DNA of 64,000 nucleotides from Mesorhizobium sp. WSM2240 (GCF_040438645.1 NZ_CP159256.1:558001-622000), one strand, 5' to 3'. Shown: positions 34,553 through 44,445, numbered from the stretch's first letter. Program-made: numbers and translations. Notes: generated by a model not told the origin, from the sequence alone.

Positions 34553-35661
34553 GATGTCGGTACCACGCCAGCAACGGCCAATCGTGCGGCTACCGCCCGG
34601 CGTCGGTCGTGCCTATCCGGAATACGCGGTTCAGTCTGCAATCCCTCCTCCGGCGATATTTCATGAAAATGGCGGATATGCTGTCTCTCGCTTTTGACGG
34701 GGTGATCTGAAGACGTCCAGCCGAACCAATCTTTCAGTCGGCGCAAGATCCCTCGCGTCAACGATCGCGCTATTCTCAAATTTAATGCGGATGGAGGATC
34801 GATCAATATCGTTCTCGCTAGAAGCGCCAGGCCTTGAGGAAACTTCCCTTCACGCAGCGACCGCTCCGCTAGCCAGCTAGCGTTCTCGCCCGCCGCCCAG
34901 CGGAAGAGAAAGGCCGGGAGTTCGGGGTGCCGATTGCGCACTTCGCGCAGGACAATCTGCCGCGATTTAAACATTTTGAAGATATTGCTAGACATATTGC
35001 CATCCGAGAGGCGGTACCCCATGAGATAGGAATCGGCTATTCGTACCGCATATCGTTCCGAGATGGCGAGAAACGCCCTTGTGTCCTCTGCCCCTTGTGC
35101 TCCCCTGGCCCGAAGACTGGGATCAAATCCTCCTATCTCCAGCAGACATTTCCGCCTTACCAATACCGCGCTGCCCCCGCCCATGAAATTGAACAAAACG
35201 AGCAATGGGTAAACGTACCCCTCATAGGGTGGGAAGTGAGGGCTTTTTATAATCGCTCCTTCGGAATCGACCTCTCGGTACCTGCAGTAGACTATACCAG
35301 TGTCGGCGCCCCCGCGCTGCATGACCTCCATCTGCTTAGAAATCTTTTCACGGTGCCAGAGGTCATCCGCGTCGAGGAAAGCAACGTAATCGCCTTGCGC
35401 AGACGCGATCCCCGCATTCCGGGCGACAGCGACGCCTCCATTCGCCTGATGTATCAATCGCACTCGCTTGTCGCGAGCAGCACACTCACGCACGACGCTG
35501 GCGGTGGCGTCCGTCGACCCATCATCAACCACGATGATCTCAATTGAGGGCCATGTCTGCTCCGCTGCGCATCGAACAGCGTTTTCTACGAACCCACAGC
35601 CATTATGGACCGGTATCACCACGGATACTAGCGTGGCGGATTCATCACTCAGATTGGCCAT
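34549..35661 (-). CDS. Family 2 glycosyltransferase
   Basis: GT-A transferase of 370 residues: VVIPVHNGCGFVENAV, EIIVVDDGSTDATA, NGGVAVARNAG, the metal site FLDADDLW, a GGFDPSLRARGAQGAEDTRA acceptor region and a C-terminal GYRLSDGNMSSN segment. It closely resembles the protein at 54768-55766 (shared GGFDPSLRAR / FDPSLRARDAEG and GNMSSN / GSMSSN motifs), so the two are paralogues. It is coupled to the ABC exporter downstream. The sugar specificity cannot be read. Confidence 0.92.
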   Translation of the reverse strand: MANLSDESATLVSVVIPVHNGCGFVENAVRCAAEQTWPSIEIIVVDDGSTDATASVVRECAARDKRVRLIHQANGGVAVARNAGIASAQGDYVAFLDADDLWHREKISKQMEVMQRGGADTGIVYCRYREVDSEGAIIKSPHFPPYEGYVYPLLVLFNFMGGGSAVLVRRKCLLEIGGFDPSLRARGAQGAEDTRAFLAISERYAVRIADSYLMGYRLSDGNMSSNIFKMFKSRQIVLREVRNRHPELPAFLFRWAAGENASWLAERSLREGKFPQGLALLARTILIDPPSALNLRIARSLTRGILRRLKDWFGWTSSDHPVKSERQHIRHFHEISPEEGLQTEPRIPDRHDRRRAVAARLAVAGVVPTS

Positions 35662-35852
35662 GGATAAACCGCACCTGAATCTGGTGGTGGATAGTTTGCT
35701 GCCATTTTGGTGACCCAGCGTTCAGGAACTTCAAATCCAAAACCACTCTACAATTCACCTGCTTCCCTGCCTTGGTATTGGTTTACCAGCTCTGACCTGC
35801 CAAATCCGTCGCCCGCGAGAGCCGCGGCACCTGACGCCACCTGCTCAGCACG

Positions 35853-36791
35853 TCAATGGGGGCCCCGGGGATAACCTAGCGATGATGCTATCAGATCGAT
35901 GTAAGCAGCCGGCGCATGCTGGCCAGCCCACGCAAGGCTCAGAATTGCGCTCTTGAATTTCCCGCTTCTGTTTAGATCCCGCACAGCTGCCTTGATCATT
36001 TGCCTGCCGTACAATCTTTTCCAAAAGCCTATGCCGTCTCTATAAGCTGCTTTATATGATCGGTCGCTGCAGGTGTGTATCTTTTGGCGCCTTAAAACCA
36101 ACAATGCGCTCCGCAGCATCTTCTGGTAATTACGTGACATGTTATAGTCGTGCTGGCGGTACTCGGCAACTATTTCGCTGTACACTTCGATCGGGTACTT
36201 TCGAGCAAGGCGCAGGTAAACGTCATAATCTTCGCAGGCTTCCAATCGCGGATCGAAACCTCCCTCCCGAACCAGGATAGAGCGATCGTAGAGTACTGTA
36301 CCGTGCATCGCGATAAAGTTGCCTCTAAGAAATTCTTTATAAGGATCGCCTTCGTATGCGGGTGACCGCTCCCACAGGGCAACTCTATCCAGCGACACCC
36401 CACGGTGCCCACCACATACAAACGCGTATCCAGCCCGCGTGATGAGTGCCGCCACGCCCAGCTCGACTGCATTGGGCAACAGAATATCATCGGCGTCTAA
36501 AAACGTCACGTAGGCACCAGTCGACTTAAGCAACCCGGCGTTGCGCGCTGACGGCAATCCGGTGTTCCTCTGGTGAAGAACAATGGCATGTTCTAACTTG
36601 TTCGCCACCTCAAGCGAGTTGTCAGTCGACCCATCATCAACCACCAGTATCTCGGTATTTCGATAGGTTTGCCGTCGCGCACTGTGAAAGGCATCTTGCA
36701 AAAAGGTGCCGTGGTTGAAGCATGTGATTACGATACTAACGAGTGGATCCCGCTCGCCCACGGTAAGCTTCCTCTCTATCGCTGGACGCAC
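35853..36791 (-). CDS. Family 2 glycosyltransferase
   Basis: GT-A transferase of 312 residues from a GTG start 7 bp after the preceding stop. Motifs are VITCFNHGTFLQDA, EILVVDDGSTDNS, NTGLPSARNAG, TFLDADD and MHGTVLYDRS, with ACEDYDVYLRLA. The last two match the GT2 half of the fusion at 29970-31544 nearly word for word, so they descend from a common gene. The fusion's methyltransferase half is absent here. A 190-bp gap to the next gene in the block holds nothing recognised. Confidence 0.92.
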   Translation of the reverse strand: MRPAIERKLTVGERDPLVSIVITCFNHGTFLQDAFHSARRQTYRNTEILVVDDGSTDNSLEVANKLEHAIVLHQRNTGLPSARNAGLLKSTGAYVTFLDADDILLPNAVELGVAALITRAGYAFVCGGHRGVSLDRVALWERSPAYEGDPYKEFLRGNFIAMHGTVLYDRSILVREGGFDPRLEACEDYDVYLRLARKYPIEVYSEIVAEYRQHDYNMSRNYQKMLRSALLVLRRQKIHTCSDRSYKAAYRDGIGFWKRLYGRQMIKAAVRDLNRSGKFKSAILSLAWAGQHAPAAYIDLIASSLGYPRGPH

Positions 36792-36798
36792 CTCGTAT

Positions 36799-37755
36799 TC
36801 ACGGCGCGCTCGAGCTCGTCAGACTAATGTACGCTCGGGCCAACCTTCTCGCGACTCGACTCATTACTGGGTGCCGATACCGCCAGAGTGCGCGCTGAAG
36901 TTTTCTCCACTCGTTTGATTGCTCCATCCCAACAGATATCATATGACCTTCCAACCAAACGAGAAACTGGTGCCGGTACTTATGAAACTCACCTTCTTGG
37001 TGTACGATTTGGCTGCTCGACGTAGTCCTCTGTCGGTAATAGTCGCAGCAGGCGCTGGAAACGTAAACAGGCGTCGAGGTGTATACCTTCGCCAGGAACA
37101 CTTGGTCTGTGAATACCCGTTTGAATTCATCGTTCCAACCCCCAATTCGGTCGACAACATCCGATCTCACCAGCACAGAATTCATCGACGGCGACGCGCC
37201 TTCGCCCAAAGGGTACAACGCTGAGAGCAAAGCAGGAGGCCGCGCCAAGCTGTTCTGAGGTGCACCGACGAGCACAAACTTATCTTTGTGTTTGTCTTCA
37301 GCGCGACCCGTCCACCGATGCCAATATACCGTGGACCCAACCACCATACCGGCTTCTGGTATCATTTCAAAAATTGATAACTGTTGCTCCAGTCGATCTG
37401 GAAGCCAAACGTCATCGGCATCCAAGTATGCAATGTACTCGCCCGACGAATGTTTGCGCCCTAGATTGCGCGATGAACTCGCCCCCAGATTTCGATGCCC
37501 GAAATGCGTTAAGTATCGAATTTTGCCCGACGACTGCTCCGCGTAACGTTTGGCAACGTCTGTGCTCTCATCTGTAGAACCGTCGTCAATAAGCGCTAAC
37601 TCCCAATTTGTGTAAGTTTGATCCAACACGCTCTCGACTGCCTCCTGTAAGAAGGAACCTGCGTTTAGAAACGGGGTTATGATCGAAACCAGGGGACGAT
37701 GCGATGCCACCAAGTACGTCCGTTCCCGTTTGGCAAGTGGCGTTATGCTCGACAT
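36799..37755 (-). CDS. Family 2 glycosyltransferase
   Basis: First gene of the minus-strand ABC/GT block, with a TTGAGGC ribosome-site-like stretch before the ATG. GT2 motifs: IITPFLNAGSFLQEAVESVL, LALIDDGSTDES, RNLGASSSRNLG, YLDADDVWLPDR. The acceptor side differs from the other GT2s here (GGWNDEFKRVFTDQVFLAKV). The broken plus-strand GT2 at 32505 resembles this N-terminus. The gene's upstream region abuts an IS3 remnant. Confidence 0.92.
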   Translation of the reverse strand: MSSITPLAKRERTYLVASHRPLVSIITPFLNAGSFLQEAVESVLDQTYTNWELALIDDGSTDESTDVAKRYAEQSSGKIRYLTHFGHRNLGASSSRNLGRKHSSGEYIAYLDADDVWLPDRLEQQLSIFEMIPEAGMVVGSTVYWHRWTGRAEDKHKDKFVLVGAPQNSLARPPALLSALYPLGEGASPSMNSVLVRSDVVDRIGGWNDEFKRVFTDQVFLAKVYTSTPVYVSSACCDYYRQRTTSSSQIVHQEGEFHKYRHQFLVWLEGHMISVGMEQSNEWRKLQRALWRYRHPVMSRVARRLARAYISLTSSSAP

Positions 37756-37808
37756 TTCTGAAGTGCCTCAATTCTGGGGAGGGTCCGATGCCCCGATGCG
37801 GGGTAGTA

Positions 37809-37907
37809 TGGCTTGAGCGGGAGAACCGCGATTTGCGGCATGCCAATGAGATCCTGCGCAAGGCTTCCCCTTATTTTGCCCAGGCGGAGCTCGACCGCCC
37901 ATCCAAG
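37809..37907 (+). pseudogene. Remnant of an IS3-family OrfA transposase
   Basis: A 33-codon piece reads WLERENRDLRHANEILRKAS and PYFAQAELDRPSK. This is the highly typical end of IS3-family OrfA (a leucine-zipper-like L-x-x-E-N-R-x-L-R-x-A-N-E-I-L-x-K-A-S followed by YFAQAELDR). No start, HTH or OrfB is left on either side. The surrounding 37756-38289 region contains no other gene I can support. It marks an old insertion at the block border. Confidence 0.85.
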
Positions 37908-38289
37908 CGGCGTCCGGGGTGCCTTAAGCGTTGCCTTGACTTGTTCTTTGGACCCAGTCCGATCCGCGCAAACGCAGAAGTATCAACACATAAGAATATC
38001 ACAGAATAATCGCTCCGCTGTGCCCGGGGTAACAGCGACATGTCTCCGAGACGCTTAAATCTGAATCAAATCTGATCGACTGGAAGCCGTTGGGATAACC
38101 CCTCCTATGGACGGCACGTGCCGCGACCAAAGGGCAAAGGTTTAGGGGTTCGTCTCCATACGGCACCCACCGAGGTGTGGCATGTCACCCCAATGCAGTA
38201 GCGCCGATATCGGGACGGATAAGACCGAAAGCGCGGCTGCGCGTGGGAACGCAGCCATTGGATGGATTCGGCGCGATCGGCGCGGCGAT

Positions 38290-39537
38290 ATGAAAGCAAA
38301 CGATGCGGAAGGCAAGATTGACCGGGGGCATCGACTGCGTATCGCTCATGTGATTACCCGTCTCATCAATGGCGGTGCTGATGAGAATACCGTCCATTCC
38401 TGCAATTGGGCCGCGCAAAGAGGACATGATGTTGTCCTGCTGCATGGCGAGGCCGTCCACCCGGAAATTGTAGCTAAAGTGGACCCGCGGGTGGAACTCG
38501 TTACCGTCCCGGGCTTGACCCGATCTATTTCACCTGTCTCCGACGTGAAGGCATTGTTGACGCTTACCCGGAGATTCCGCGCCTGGCATGCCGACATCGT
38601 ACATACGCACACCAGCAAGGCAGGCATTCTCGGGCGTTTCGCGGCATGGGCGGCGGGAGTTCCAGCGATCGTTCATGGCGTGCATATCGTGCCGTTTGTC
38701 AATGTCGGTGTCGCCGAGCGTTTTGCCTATCTCGCCTTGGAAAAGCTGGCAGCACCAGTCACCAGTGCGTTCATCAGTGTGAGCGAGGGCATCCGTGACT
38801 TATGCTTGAGCGCAGGAGTGGGACTCCCAGACAAACATTATGTCGTCCATTCCGGATTCGAACTTGATCGTTTTCGCAACGCCTGCCCGCCCGACGATTG
38901 GCGCGATTTGCTACGCTTGACACCGGACGCGCAGCGCCCGCCTGTGCTCTTGATGATCGCGGCTTTCGAGCCACGCAAGCGACACATGGAATTTCTGGAG
39001 GTTTTCAAGAAACTCGCCGACCGCTTACCCGACGCGGTGCTTGTGCTGGCGGGCGACGGGCCGCTTCACTCGGTCGTCGAATCGCGGGCTAAGCGGCTTG
39101 GGCTCGAGCGCCAAGTGGTCTTTACCGGTTATCGGGATGACCCCGAGCGGCTGATCGCACTCGCGGACCTTTGCCTGCTCTGTTCCATGCGGGAGGGATT
39201 GCCCCGTGTGGTCATGCAATATCTCGCCGGCGGCAAGCCTTGTGTCGTTTGCGATCTGCCAGGTCTTCACGAAGTGCTCCGCCCTGACATCAACGGTGTG
39301 ATTACACCCGCCAACGATTTGGCAGCCATGGCTGACGCCATTGCCGCCCTCCTAGAGGATCGTGCAAGACTGGCATTCCTCGCGCAAGGTGCCGCGGCGA
39401 CGGATCTTTCGAACTGGGACGCCAGGCTGATGGGCAAGCGGATCGATGCCATTTATCGCGAGGCTCTTGACCGACATCGGGCAAGCAAGGGAGTGTCAAC
39501 AAGGCCTGCTGTCCGAAATATGGCGCTTCCGCGATGA
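38290..39537 (+). CDS. Family 4 glycosyltransferase
   Basis: GT-B transferase of about 415 residues. N-terminal domain: LRIAHVITRLINGGADENTV and DIVHTHTSKAGILGR, FAAWAAGVP. C-terminal donor domain: MIAAFEPRKRHMEFLEVF, VLAGDGPL, VFTGYRDDPERL, then the E-x7-E region CSMREGLPRVVMQYLAGGKP. The pattern fits transferases of the WcaL/EpsD kind acting on lipid-linked precursors in exopolysaccharide synthesis. Met at 38290 is chosen because the family content begins just after it; the frame opens at 38182. It starts a new plus-strand series after the IS3 scar. Confidence 0.92.
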   Translation: MKANDAEGKIDRGHRLRIAHVITRLINGGADENTVHSCNWAAQRGHDVVLLHGEAVHPEIVAKVDPRVELVTVPGLTRSISPVSDVKALLTLTRRFRAWHADIVHTHTSKAGILGRFAAWAAGVPAIVHGVHIVPFVNVGVAERFAYLALEKLAAPVTSAFISVSEGIRDLCLSAGVGLPDKHYVVHSGFELDRFRNACPPDDWRDLLRLTPDAQRPPVLLMIAAFEPRKRHMEFLEVFKKLADRLPDAVLVLAGDGPLHSVVESRAKRLGLERQVVFTGYRDDPERLIALADLCLLCSMREGLPRVVMQYLAGGKPCVVCDLPGLHEVLRPDINGVITPANDLAAMADAIAALLEDRARLAFLAQGAAATDLSNWDARLMGKRIDAIYREALDRHRASKGVSTRPAVRNMALPR

Positions 39538-39674
39538 ACGGGTGTGACCTATGCGCTTGACAGTGATCGGGAAGGTTTTCGGTGCCTGCTCTGCCGATTT
39601 TTTTTTGCACATGGGACGGGGTTGTAATCTTAGTGGCCGCCATTGGCTCCACGGACGCTATTCGGCGGATTGAT

Positions 39675-40925
39675 ATGATTATAACAGAAATTACGTCTGC
39701 TCATCCGATGAAGACCCCGCGGGCCGAAGCTCTTCCCAGCATTCGAATTCTCCTCGTGCTTGCAACCTATTTTCCTGAGTCATATGGCGGCGCCGAGCAA
39801 CAGACGCGGCGATTTGCTCGGGTGCTGGTTGAAAGGGGCGTTTCCGTAACCATTATGGCGCCCAGACTGTCGCACTCGACGCCGAAACGGTCCGCCATGG
39901 ACGGGGTGCCGATCCAGCGCCTTCGTTTGCGCGCGGCACCGAATTTAGGCGGGCGGCATATGCTGTCGTTCCTGTCGTGGTGCGTCCAGGTTGTGATCTG
40001 GATGCTGCGCCGTCGCGACGAATTCGATGTCGTGCATATTATACATGCGCGACTTCACGCCGTTCCGGCGGCATTGGCAGGAGCCCTCCTGCGCAAACCG
40101 GTTCTCGCAAAATTGGGCCGGGGCGGACGGTATTTTGATCTCGACGTTGTGCGCGAGAAGAAAATCATCGGTCGCTGGGCGTCGGTCCTAATTAAACGTC
40201 ACGTCACGGCCTTCATCGCCAATAGCTGCCAAATCGCCGGAGATCTGAAGAGACATGGCATTGACGCCGATCGCATTCATTTGATTCCGAATGGGATCGA
40301 TCTGCCCCGCAAGCCGCGCCGCGAGCCGAGCGCCGATGGCAGCCGACGCTTTATCTGCCTTGGCCGCCTCGATCCGGAAAAGTGCCTTGAGCACATGATC
40401 GATGCGTTCGCGGCACTTCCCGCCGAGGCAAAGGCGCATCTCACCATAGTGGGCGATGGTCATTGCCGTGTCACTCTCGAGGAACAGGCGATCCGGTTGG
40501 GCCTTTCCGGCAGGGTCACTTTCGCCGGCGCGGTCGAAGATGTGTTTCCCTTTCTGTGGCGGGCTGATTTCTATCTTTCCACCTCGGCGTCGGAAGGCAT
40601 GTCAAACGCCCTGCTTGAGGCCATGAGCTGCGGGGTGGTCCCGATCATCACCGATGTAAGCGGTGCATCCGACATTGTAGAGCACGAGCGCAGCGGCTTT
40701 TTGGCTCGCTCGCATGCGGAGTATTGCGGACTGTTTCTTCGCGCGCTCAACTTATCGGAAGCCGAGCGCGATGAGATGGCGCGCCACGCAGTACAAACTG
40801 TCGCTGCGCGATTCAGCATGGAAAGCGTCGCCCTGCGGCAGATGGAGCTATACCGCACACTTATGCGGCAGCAGGTGACTTCTGAGAGCGACATGCTTGG
40901 TACAACGAGGAGATTCGTCCGGTAA
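39675..40925 (+). CDS. Family 4 glycosyltransferase
   Basis: GT-B transferase of about 416 residues. Motifs: VLATYFPESYGGAEQQTRRF, DVVHIIHARLH, AFIANSCQIAGDL, PNGIDLP, FICLGRLDPEKCLEHMIDAF, the nucleotide site TIVGDGHC and the E-x7-E region STSASEGMSNALLEAMSCGV. Start 39675 follows a CGGCGGA stretch; 39708 is an alternative Met. It is 138 bp after the previous GT4. The acceptor and donor sugars are unknown. Confidence 0.92.
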   Translation: MIITEITSAHPMKTPRAEALPSIRILLVLATYFPESYGGAEQQTRRFARVLVERGVSVTIMAPRLSHSTPKRSAMDGVPIQRLRLRAAPNLGGRHMLSFLSWCVQVVIWMLRRRDEFDVVHIIHARLHAVPAALAGALLRKPVLAKLGRGGRYFDLDVVREKKIIGRWASVLIKRHVTAFIANSCQIAGDLKRHGIDADRIHLIPNGIDLPRKPRREPSADGSRRFICLGRLDPEKCLEHMIDAFAALPAEAKAHLTIVGDGHCRVTLEEQAIRLGLSGRVTFAGAVEDVFPFLWRADFYLSTSASEGMSNALLEAMSCGVVPIITDVSGASDIVEHERSGFLARSHAEYCGLFLRALNLSEAERDEMARHAVQTVAARFSMESVALRQMELYRTLMRQQVTSESDMLGTTRRFVR

Positions 40926-41229
40926 AATGCCGCTTTTGCCAAGCGAGGTTCTAATGCACAGAGGCTCCTCCAGTAAAAAGCAGAATGGGCGGTGTACTCC
41001 GTCCTAGTGCGGCGCGTCGCATGAATTTTGCCGGGCGAGCTGGTCGAAGCGGCTCCGCCAGTAATGCAGTCAAGCAGAGTCTCTTCGCACGGAAAGGGGG
41101 ACGTATCGGCGACAACCTTCATAAAGCTGGGCTGGCGCGGTCATAAATTGGCGCCGACAGGATTATGTTCATGGCTGAATCCGCGAACGCCGCGGGGACG
41201 CCACCGGTGACCCAAAAGGCGCATCGTGC
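40926..41229. other. Gene-free stretch before the flippase gene
   Basis: About 300 bp with no supported gene; frames on either strand are short and rich in rare combinations. AAAGGCG just before 41230 serves as the ribosome site of the next gene. No terminator hairpin was recognised. Confidence 0.35.
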
Positions 41230-42756
41230 ATGGTAAGCACTGAGGACAATAACTCGACAAATGGACCGCGCAAACTGACAGAGCGCATGCTGAAGGGCGT
41301 TGCTTGGTCAGGCTTAACCTCAATCCTGCTCCTGGGGCTGAAATTCATATCCGTTGCGATATTGGCGCGGCTGCTTTCGCCGCGTGATTACGGCGTCGTC
41401 GGCGGCGCATTCATCGCCGTCGAGCTTGCTGCGATGCTCTGTGGTTTGGGCTTGGCCCCGGCGCTGATCCAGCGCAAGGTCGTCGAGCGAGATCACATAG
41501 CAACTGCGCTCGGTGTCTCTCTTGCTTTGTCGTGCGTGATCGGTGCCGCCTTGTGGCTCGCAGCGCCCTTTGTCGCAACATTGATGCGTATCGAAGCTCT
41601 AACCGATGTCGTGAGGCTGCTCGCATTCGCGACTCCGCTGGGCGCCTTCAACTTGATCTGCGAGGCGCTCCTTGCGCGCAACATGGGGTTCAGGGCGGTC
41701 TCTCTCTGCCTGCTTTTCAGCTTCTCCGTAGCGGTTTGCGTCGTTGCTGTACCCATGGCATTCGCCGGATTCGGCTATTGGTCGCTCGTCGCCATGCAGA
41801 TTGCAGAAGTGTCTATTGGTGCCCTTGCCTTCGGATTTGCTGCTCGCAAGCTTCTCGTGCTGCCCGGCTTTTCGGCTCGAGCGTTTCGCGAATTGTGGCC
41901 GATGAGCCTTGGGTTCTCGCTTACGCGGCCCTTCGGGTACCTGGTGAATAATACCGCCAAGTTTCTTATCGCACGGCTCATGGGCGCCGAGGCGCTCGGT
42001 CTTTTCACGCGCGCAGCTTTCCTTAGCGATAATGCAGGGAACCTCTTCAACAACATCGCCCGTATTGTTGCATTTCCTGCGATGGCTCAGCTTCAGACTG
42101 ACCGAGAGCGCCTGCGCAGCGGATTCTTGAAGGGCCTATCTCTAACGGCGATGGCAACCATGCCGACCAGTGCGTTTTCTATCGTTTTCGCGCAAGAGCT
42201 TGTCGACATCATTCTTGGTCCGAAATGGGACGAGGCAGTCTTACCCTTTGCCCTTCTTGCCACCAGCCTATATTTTCGGCTTGGTAACAAACTTAGCTAC
42301 GCAGTCCTTCAGGCGCTGGGGCAGCCCTATCGCGTCATCAAGATTCACTGTGCTGTCGTTGCCATACTCGCCCTCGGCATTCTGACGACCTACGATCATG
42401 GCCTCGCCACCGTTTGCACGGTGGTGCCGCTGGCTTTCGGCTCTGCTTTTGTGATGACCGTCCGACTTGTCTCCAGAGTTATTGAAATGAGCATCGGCGC
42501 TATTTTTAGGGCTCACGTTATACCAATGTCGCTTGCCTTGGTGGTTGTTGCAATCGGCATAGGCACAAGGGCTATGCTTGTTGGCCAGTCGAGCATCGTT
42601 ATTGTCGCACTTGGCGCTCTTGCTGTTGTGAGCTCTGTACTCGCGCTACTCTACTTCGTGCCAGAGAGAGTGTTGGGGCGATTGGATGCAGAAGGACATC
42701 GAACGCTGCCGTCGCTAAAGTTTGCCTTTCGCCGGTTGGCTAGTTGCTCTATGTGA
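41230..42756 (+). CDS. Wzx-type polysaccharide flippase (PST/MOP family)
   Basis: Membrane transporter of 508 residues that would move lipid-linked repeat units to the periplasmic side. About 12-14 hydrophobic segments are spread across the length. The start has the typical layout: a short charged leader, then GVAWSGLTSILLLGLKFISV and ARLLSPRDYGVVG, which is diagnostic of the family (LL-x-P-x-D-(Y/F)-G). It pairs with the Wzy-like protein at 50825-52105. Together they suggest a Wzx/Wzy-dependent route in addition to the ABC exporter. Confidence 0.92.
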   Translation: MVSTEDNNSTNGPRKLTERMLKGVAWSGLTSILLLGLKFISVAILARLLSPRDYGVVGGAFIAVELAAMLCGLGLAPALIQRKVVERDHIATALGVSLALSCVIGAALWLAAPFVATLMRIEALTDVVRLLAFATPLGAFNLICEALLARNMGFRAVSLCLLFSFSVAVCVVAVPMAFAGFGYWSLVAMQIAEVSIGALAFGFAARKLLVLPGFSARAFRELWPMSLGFSLTRPFGYLVNNTAKFLIARLMGAEALGLFTRAAFLSDNAGNLFNNIARIVAFPAMAQLQTDRERLRSGFLKGLSLTAMATMPTSAFSIVFAQELVDIILGPKWDEAVLPFALLATSLYFRLGNKLSYAVLQALGQPYRVIKIHCAVVAILALGILTTYDHGLATVCTVVPLAFGSAFVMTVRLVSRVIEMSIGAIFRAHVIPMSLALVVVAIGIGTRAMLVGQSSIVIVALGALAVVSSVLALLYFVPERVLGRLDAEGHRTLPSLKFAFRRLASCSM

Positions 42757-42767
42757 TCGGGACCAAT

Positions 42768-44033
42768 ATGAGACCTCGTGTTCTCCTCATAACGCGTCTT
42801 CACACCCAAAATGCGGGTAATGAGGCACTCTCTACAGAGTTCATCCGGTACGCCTTATCCCGTTTTCCTGCCGCGGATGTTCGAGCTATTGATCGTTACC
42901 CACGCTTTTTCGAACAATTTGATTTGAGGGGCATCGGCGGAGGTTCGATCAAAGAATTCGATGCGCTAGCTCACGCGCTGACATTGCGCTTTCGCAGAGA
43001 GGACGCGCCTCTGCCAGCGAAAGCTGAGTTGAATTTGGTCAAGCTTGACGAGACGGGAAAAGAGCTTCGTGGTCCCTTACGAAGAGTCAAGCGTAAGCTG
43101 GCCATGCGTAGGAAATTGGCTGCCTTGGGATTAATCGAGAGATCCGTTCCTGTAACAGCTGTAACAGCTTGTTGTACCTCTGATTTAGTCGTTTGGAATC
43201 CCGCAGGGGAAATTTGCCCGACCGGTGATCCCCATCAAGTGATGCGGTTGCTTCTGTTGCTTCGCATCGCTCAGTTAAGCGGAAGGAAGACCGTCGCAAT
43301 CAACCACAGCCTTGAGATCGGAAATAAAGCTCTCGGCACCTTGATTGCTCACGTATACAAGAATCTGTGCTATTTGAGCGTGCGCGACGCAAGATCGGCT
43401 GAGGTTGCTATAAAACTTGGCGTGCGCAAATCGATCATCCATGAGGCACCTGACATGGTATTTCTGGCCTCACAGATATCGGTGCCGGAGACTGCAAGCG
43501 CCATTCCCCGCAGGGCGATCGGGCTTGCAGTGAATGGCTTGGGGGCTATGCAGGGCGTTGATGAATGGGCGCGTCTGGCAGAAGGCCTGAATAAGACCGG
43601 TCGCCCGGTCGTTCTTGTATCGAATGCAATCCATCGCGATTTGGCTTTCGCCAGACGCTTGAATCGAATGATTGATAAGTCCGCGGTCATCGACTATCAG
43701 CCTCGATATCAGCAGCTTCGGTCCATATACCGACAATGCGATGCCGTCATCAGCAGCCGCCTGCATGCTTCGATTCTGGCGCTTTGCGAGGGTGTGCCGG
43801 TCGTTAGCATCGAGCCGTCGGTGTTCAAACTTTCAGCGATCTTTCGCCAATTGGATTATCCGCTCGAAACTGAAAGATTGCAGCAGGCTGGTTGGTCGGA
43901 TCGGGTGCTTGCCAAGCTAGGACTGTGTCTATCCGAGGAGCGATCTTTTATTTCGTCGGCTGGTACAAACGCAATTTCGGAACAGCTGAGAAGGATAGAA
44001 GTGGCGTACGCACCATTGTTTACGCTAGCATAA
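42768..44033 (+). CDS. Polysaccharide pyruvyl-transferase family protein
   Basis: This family transfers pyruvyl ketals from PEP to sugars in exopolysaccharides (ExoV/WcaK type), though some members differ. It begins RPRVLLITRLHTQNAGNEAL, where an N-x-G-(N/D)-E/A motif is typical. The central part contains VAINHSLEIGNKALG and SVRDARSAEVAIKLG, and the C-terminal part contains AVISSRLHASILALCEGVPV, the family's strongest signature (S-R-L-H-x-x-I-x-A). The ATG at 42768 with GGGAC upstream is preferred; an earlier start at 42744 would overlap the flippase gene by 13 bp. Confidence 0.85.
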   Translation: MRPRVLLITRLHTQNAGNEALSTEFIRYALSRFPAADVRAIDRYPRFFEQFDLRGIGGGSIKEFDALAHALTLRFRREDAPLPAKAELNLVKLDETGKELRGPLRRVKRKLAMRRKLAALGLIERSVPVTAVTACCTSDLVVWNPAGEICPTGDPHQVMRLLLLLRIAQLSGRKTVAINHSLEIGNKALGTLIAHVYKNLCYLSVRDARSAEVAIKLGVRKSIIHEAPDMVFLASQISVPETASAIPRRAIGLAVNGLGAMQGVDEWARLAEGLNKTGRPVVLVSNAIHRDLAFARRLNRMIDKSAVIDYQPRYQQLRSIYRQCDAVISSRLHASILALCEGVPVVSIEPSVFKLSAIFRQLDYPLETERLQQAGWSDRVLAKLGLCLSEERSFISSAGTNAISEQLRRIEVAYAPLFTLA

Positions 44034-44129
44034 GTTGGCGCGTGGACACCTGTTGGCGGGCGCCCATCGCGAGGAGACCGAAGTAAGCGGTCTTTTGACC
44101 CATGGCGCCCGCGACTTGAAGTTCATCGG

Positions 44130-44445
44130 ACCTGGTGTCAGCCGAGAGCTTGTTGCTCGAGTTCTCGGTAGCCCAGGCAGTTAGCGATCTGCAGCTCCTC
44201 TTCAATCGACCACTGGCGACCGCCGCACCGCCGCCCGGTCTCAACGACCTCCAGCCGCGATGACAAGATGCACCCGAAGGGGGCGAACTTCCTCCAAACC
44301 GGGCCGGTCCGGCGGTCCGGAGAGCGGGCAAAGTGGCGGGAAACTTCGCCACCGCATGCACGTAGGATCGCTGCGTGACCGCCGGCGACATATTGCGGAT
44401 CGTCATGTCCTCGATTACGCGATTATGCGCGCTCAAGTCGGCCAT
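44130..44445 (-). pseudogene. Composite remnant: tyrosine recombinase N-terminus plus IS66-like OrfA start
   Basis: From 44445 the minus strand reads RVIEDMTIRNMSPAVTQRSY and VHAVAKF, then in a second frame SRHFARSPDR, then in a third GLEEVRPLRVHLV. This is the N-terminal, SAM-like part of the tyrosine recombinases found with IS91-type elements (I-x-D-M-x-x-R-N-x-S-P-x-T-Q-x-S-Y). Directly after it, RLEVVETGRRCGGRQWSIEE resembles the start of an IS66-family OrfA. Both are broken. The rest of the 606-bp gap (44034-44639) has no supportable gene. Confidence 0.6.
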
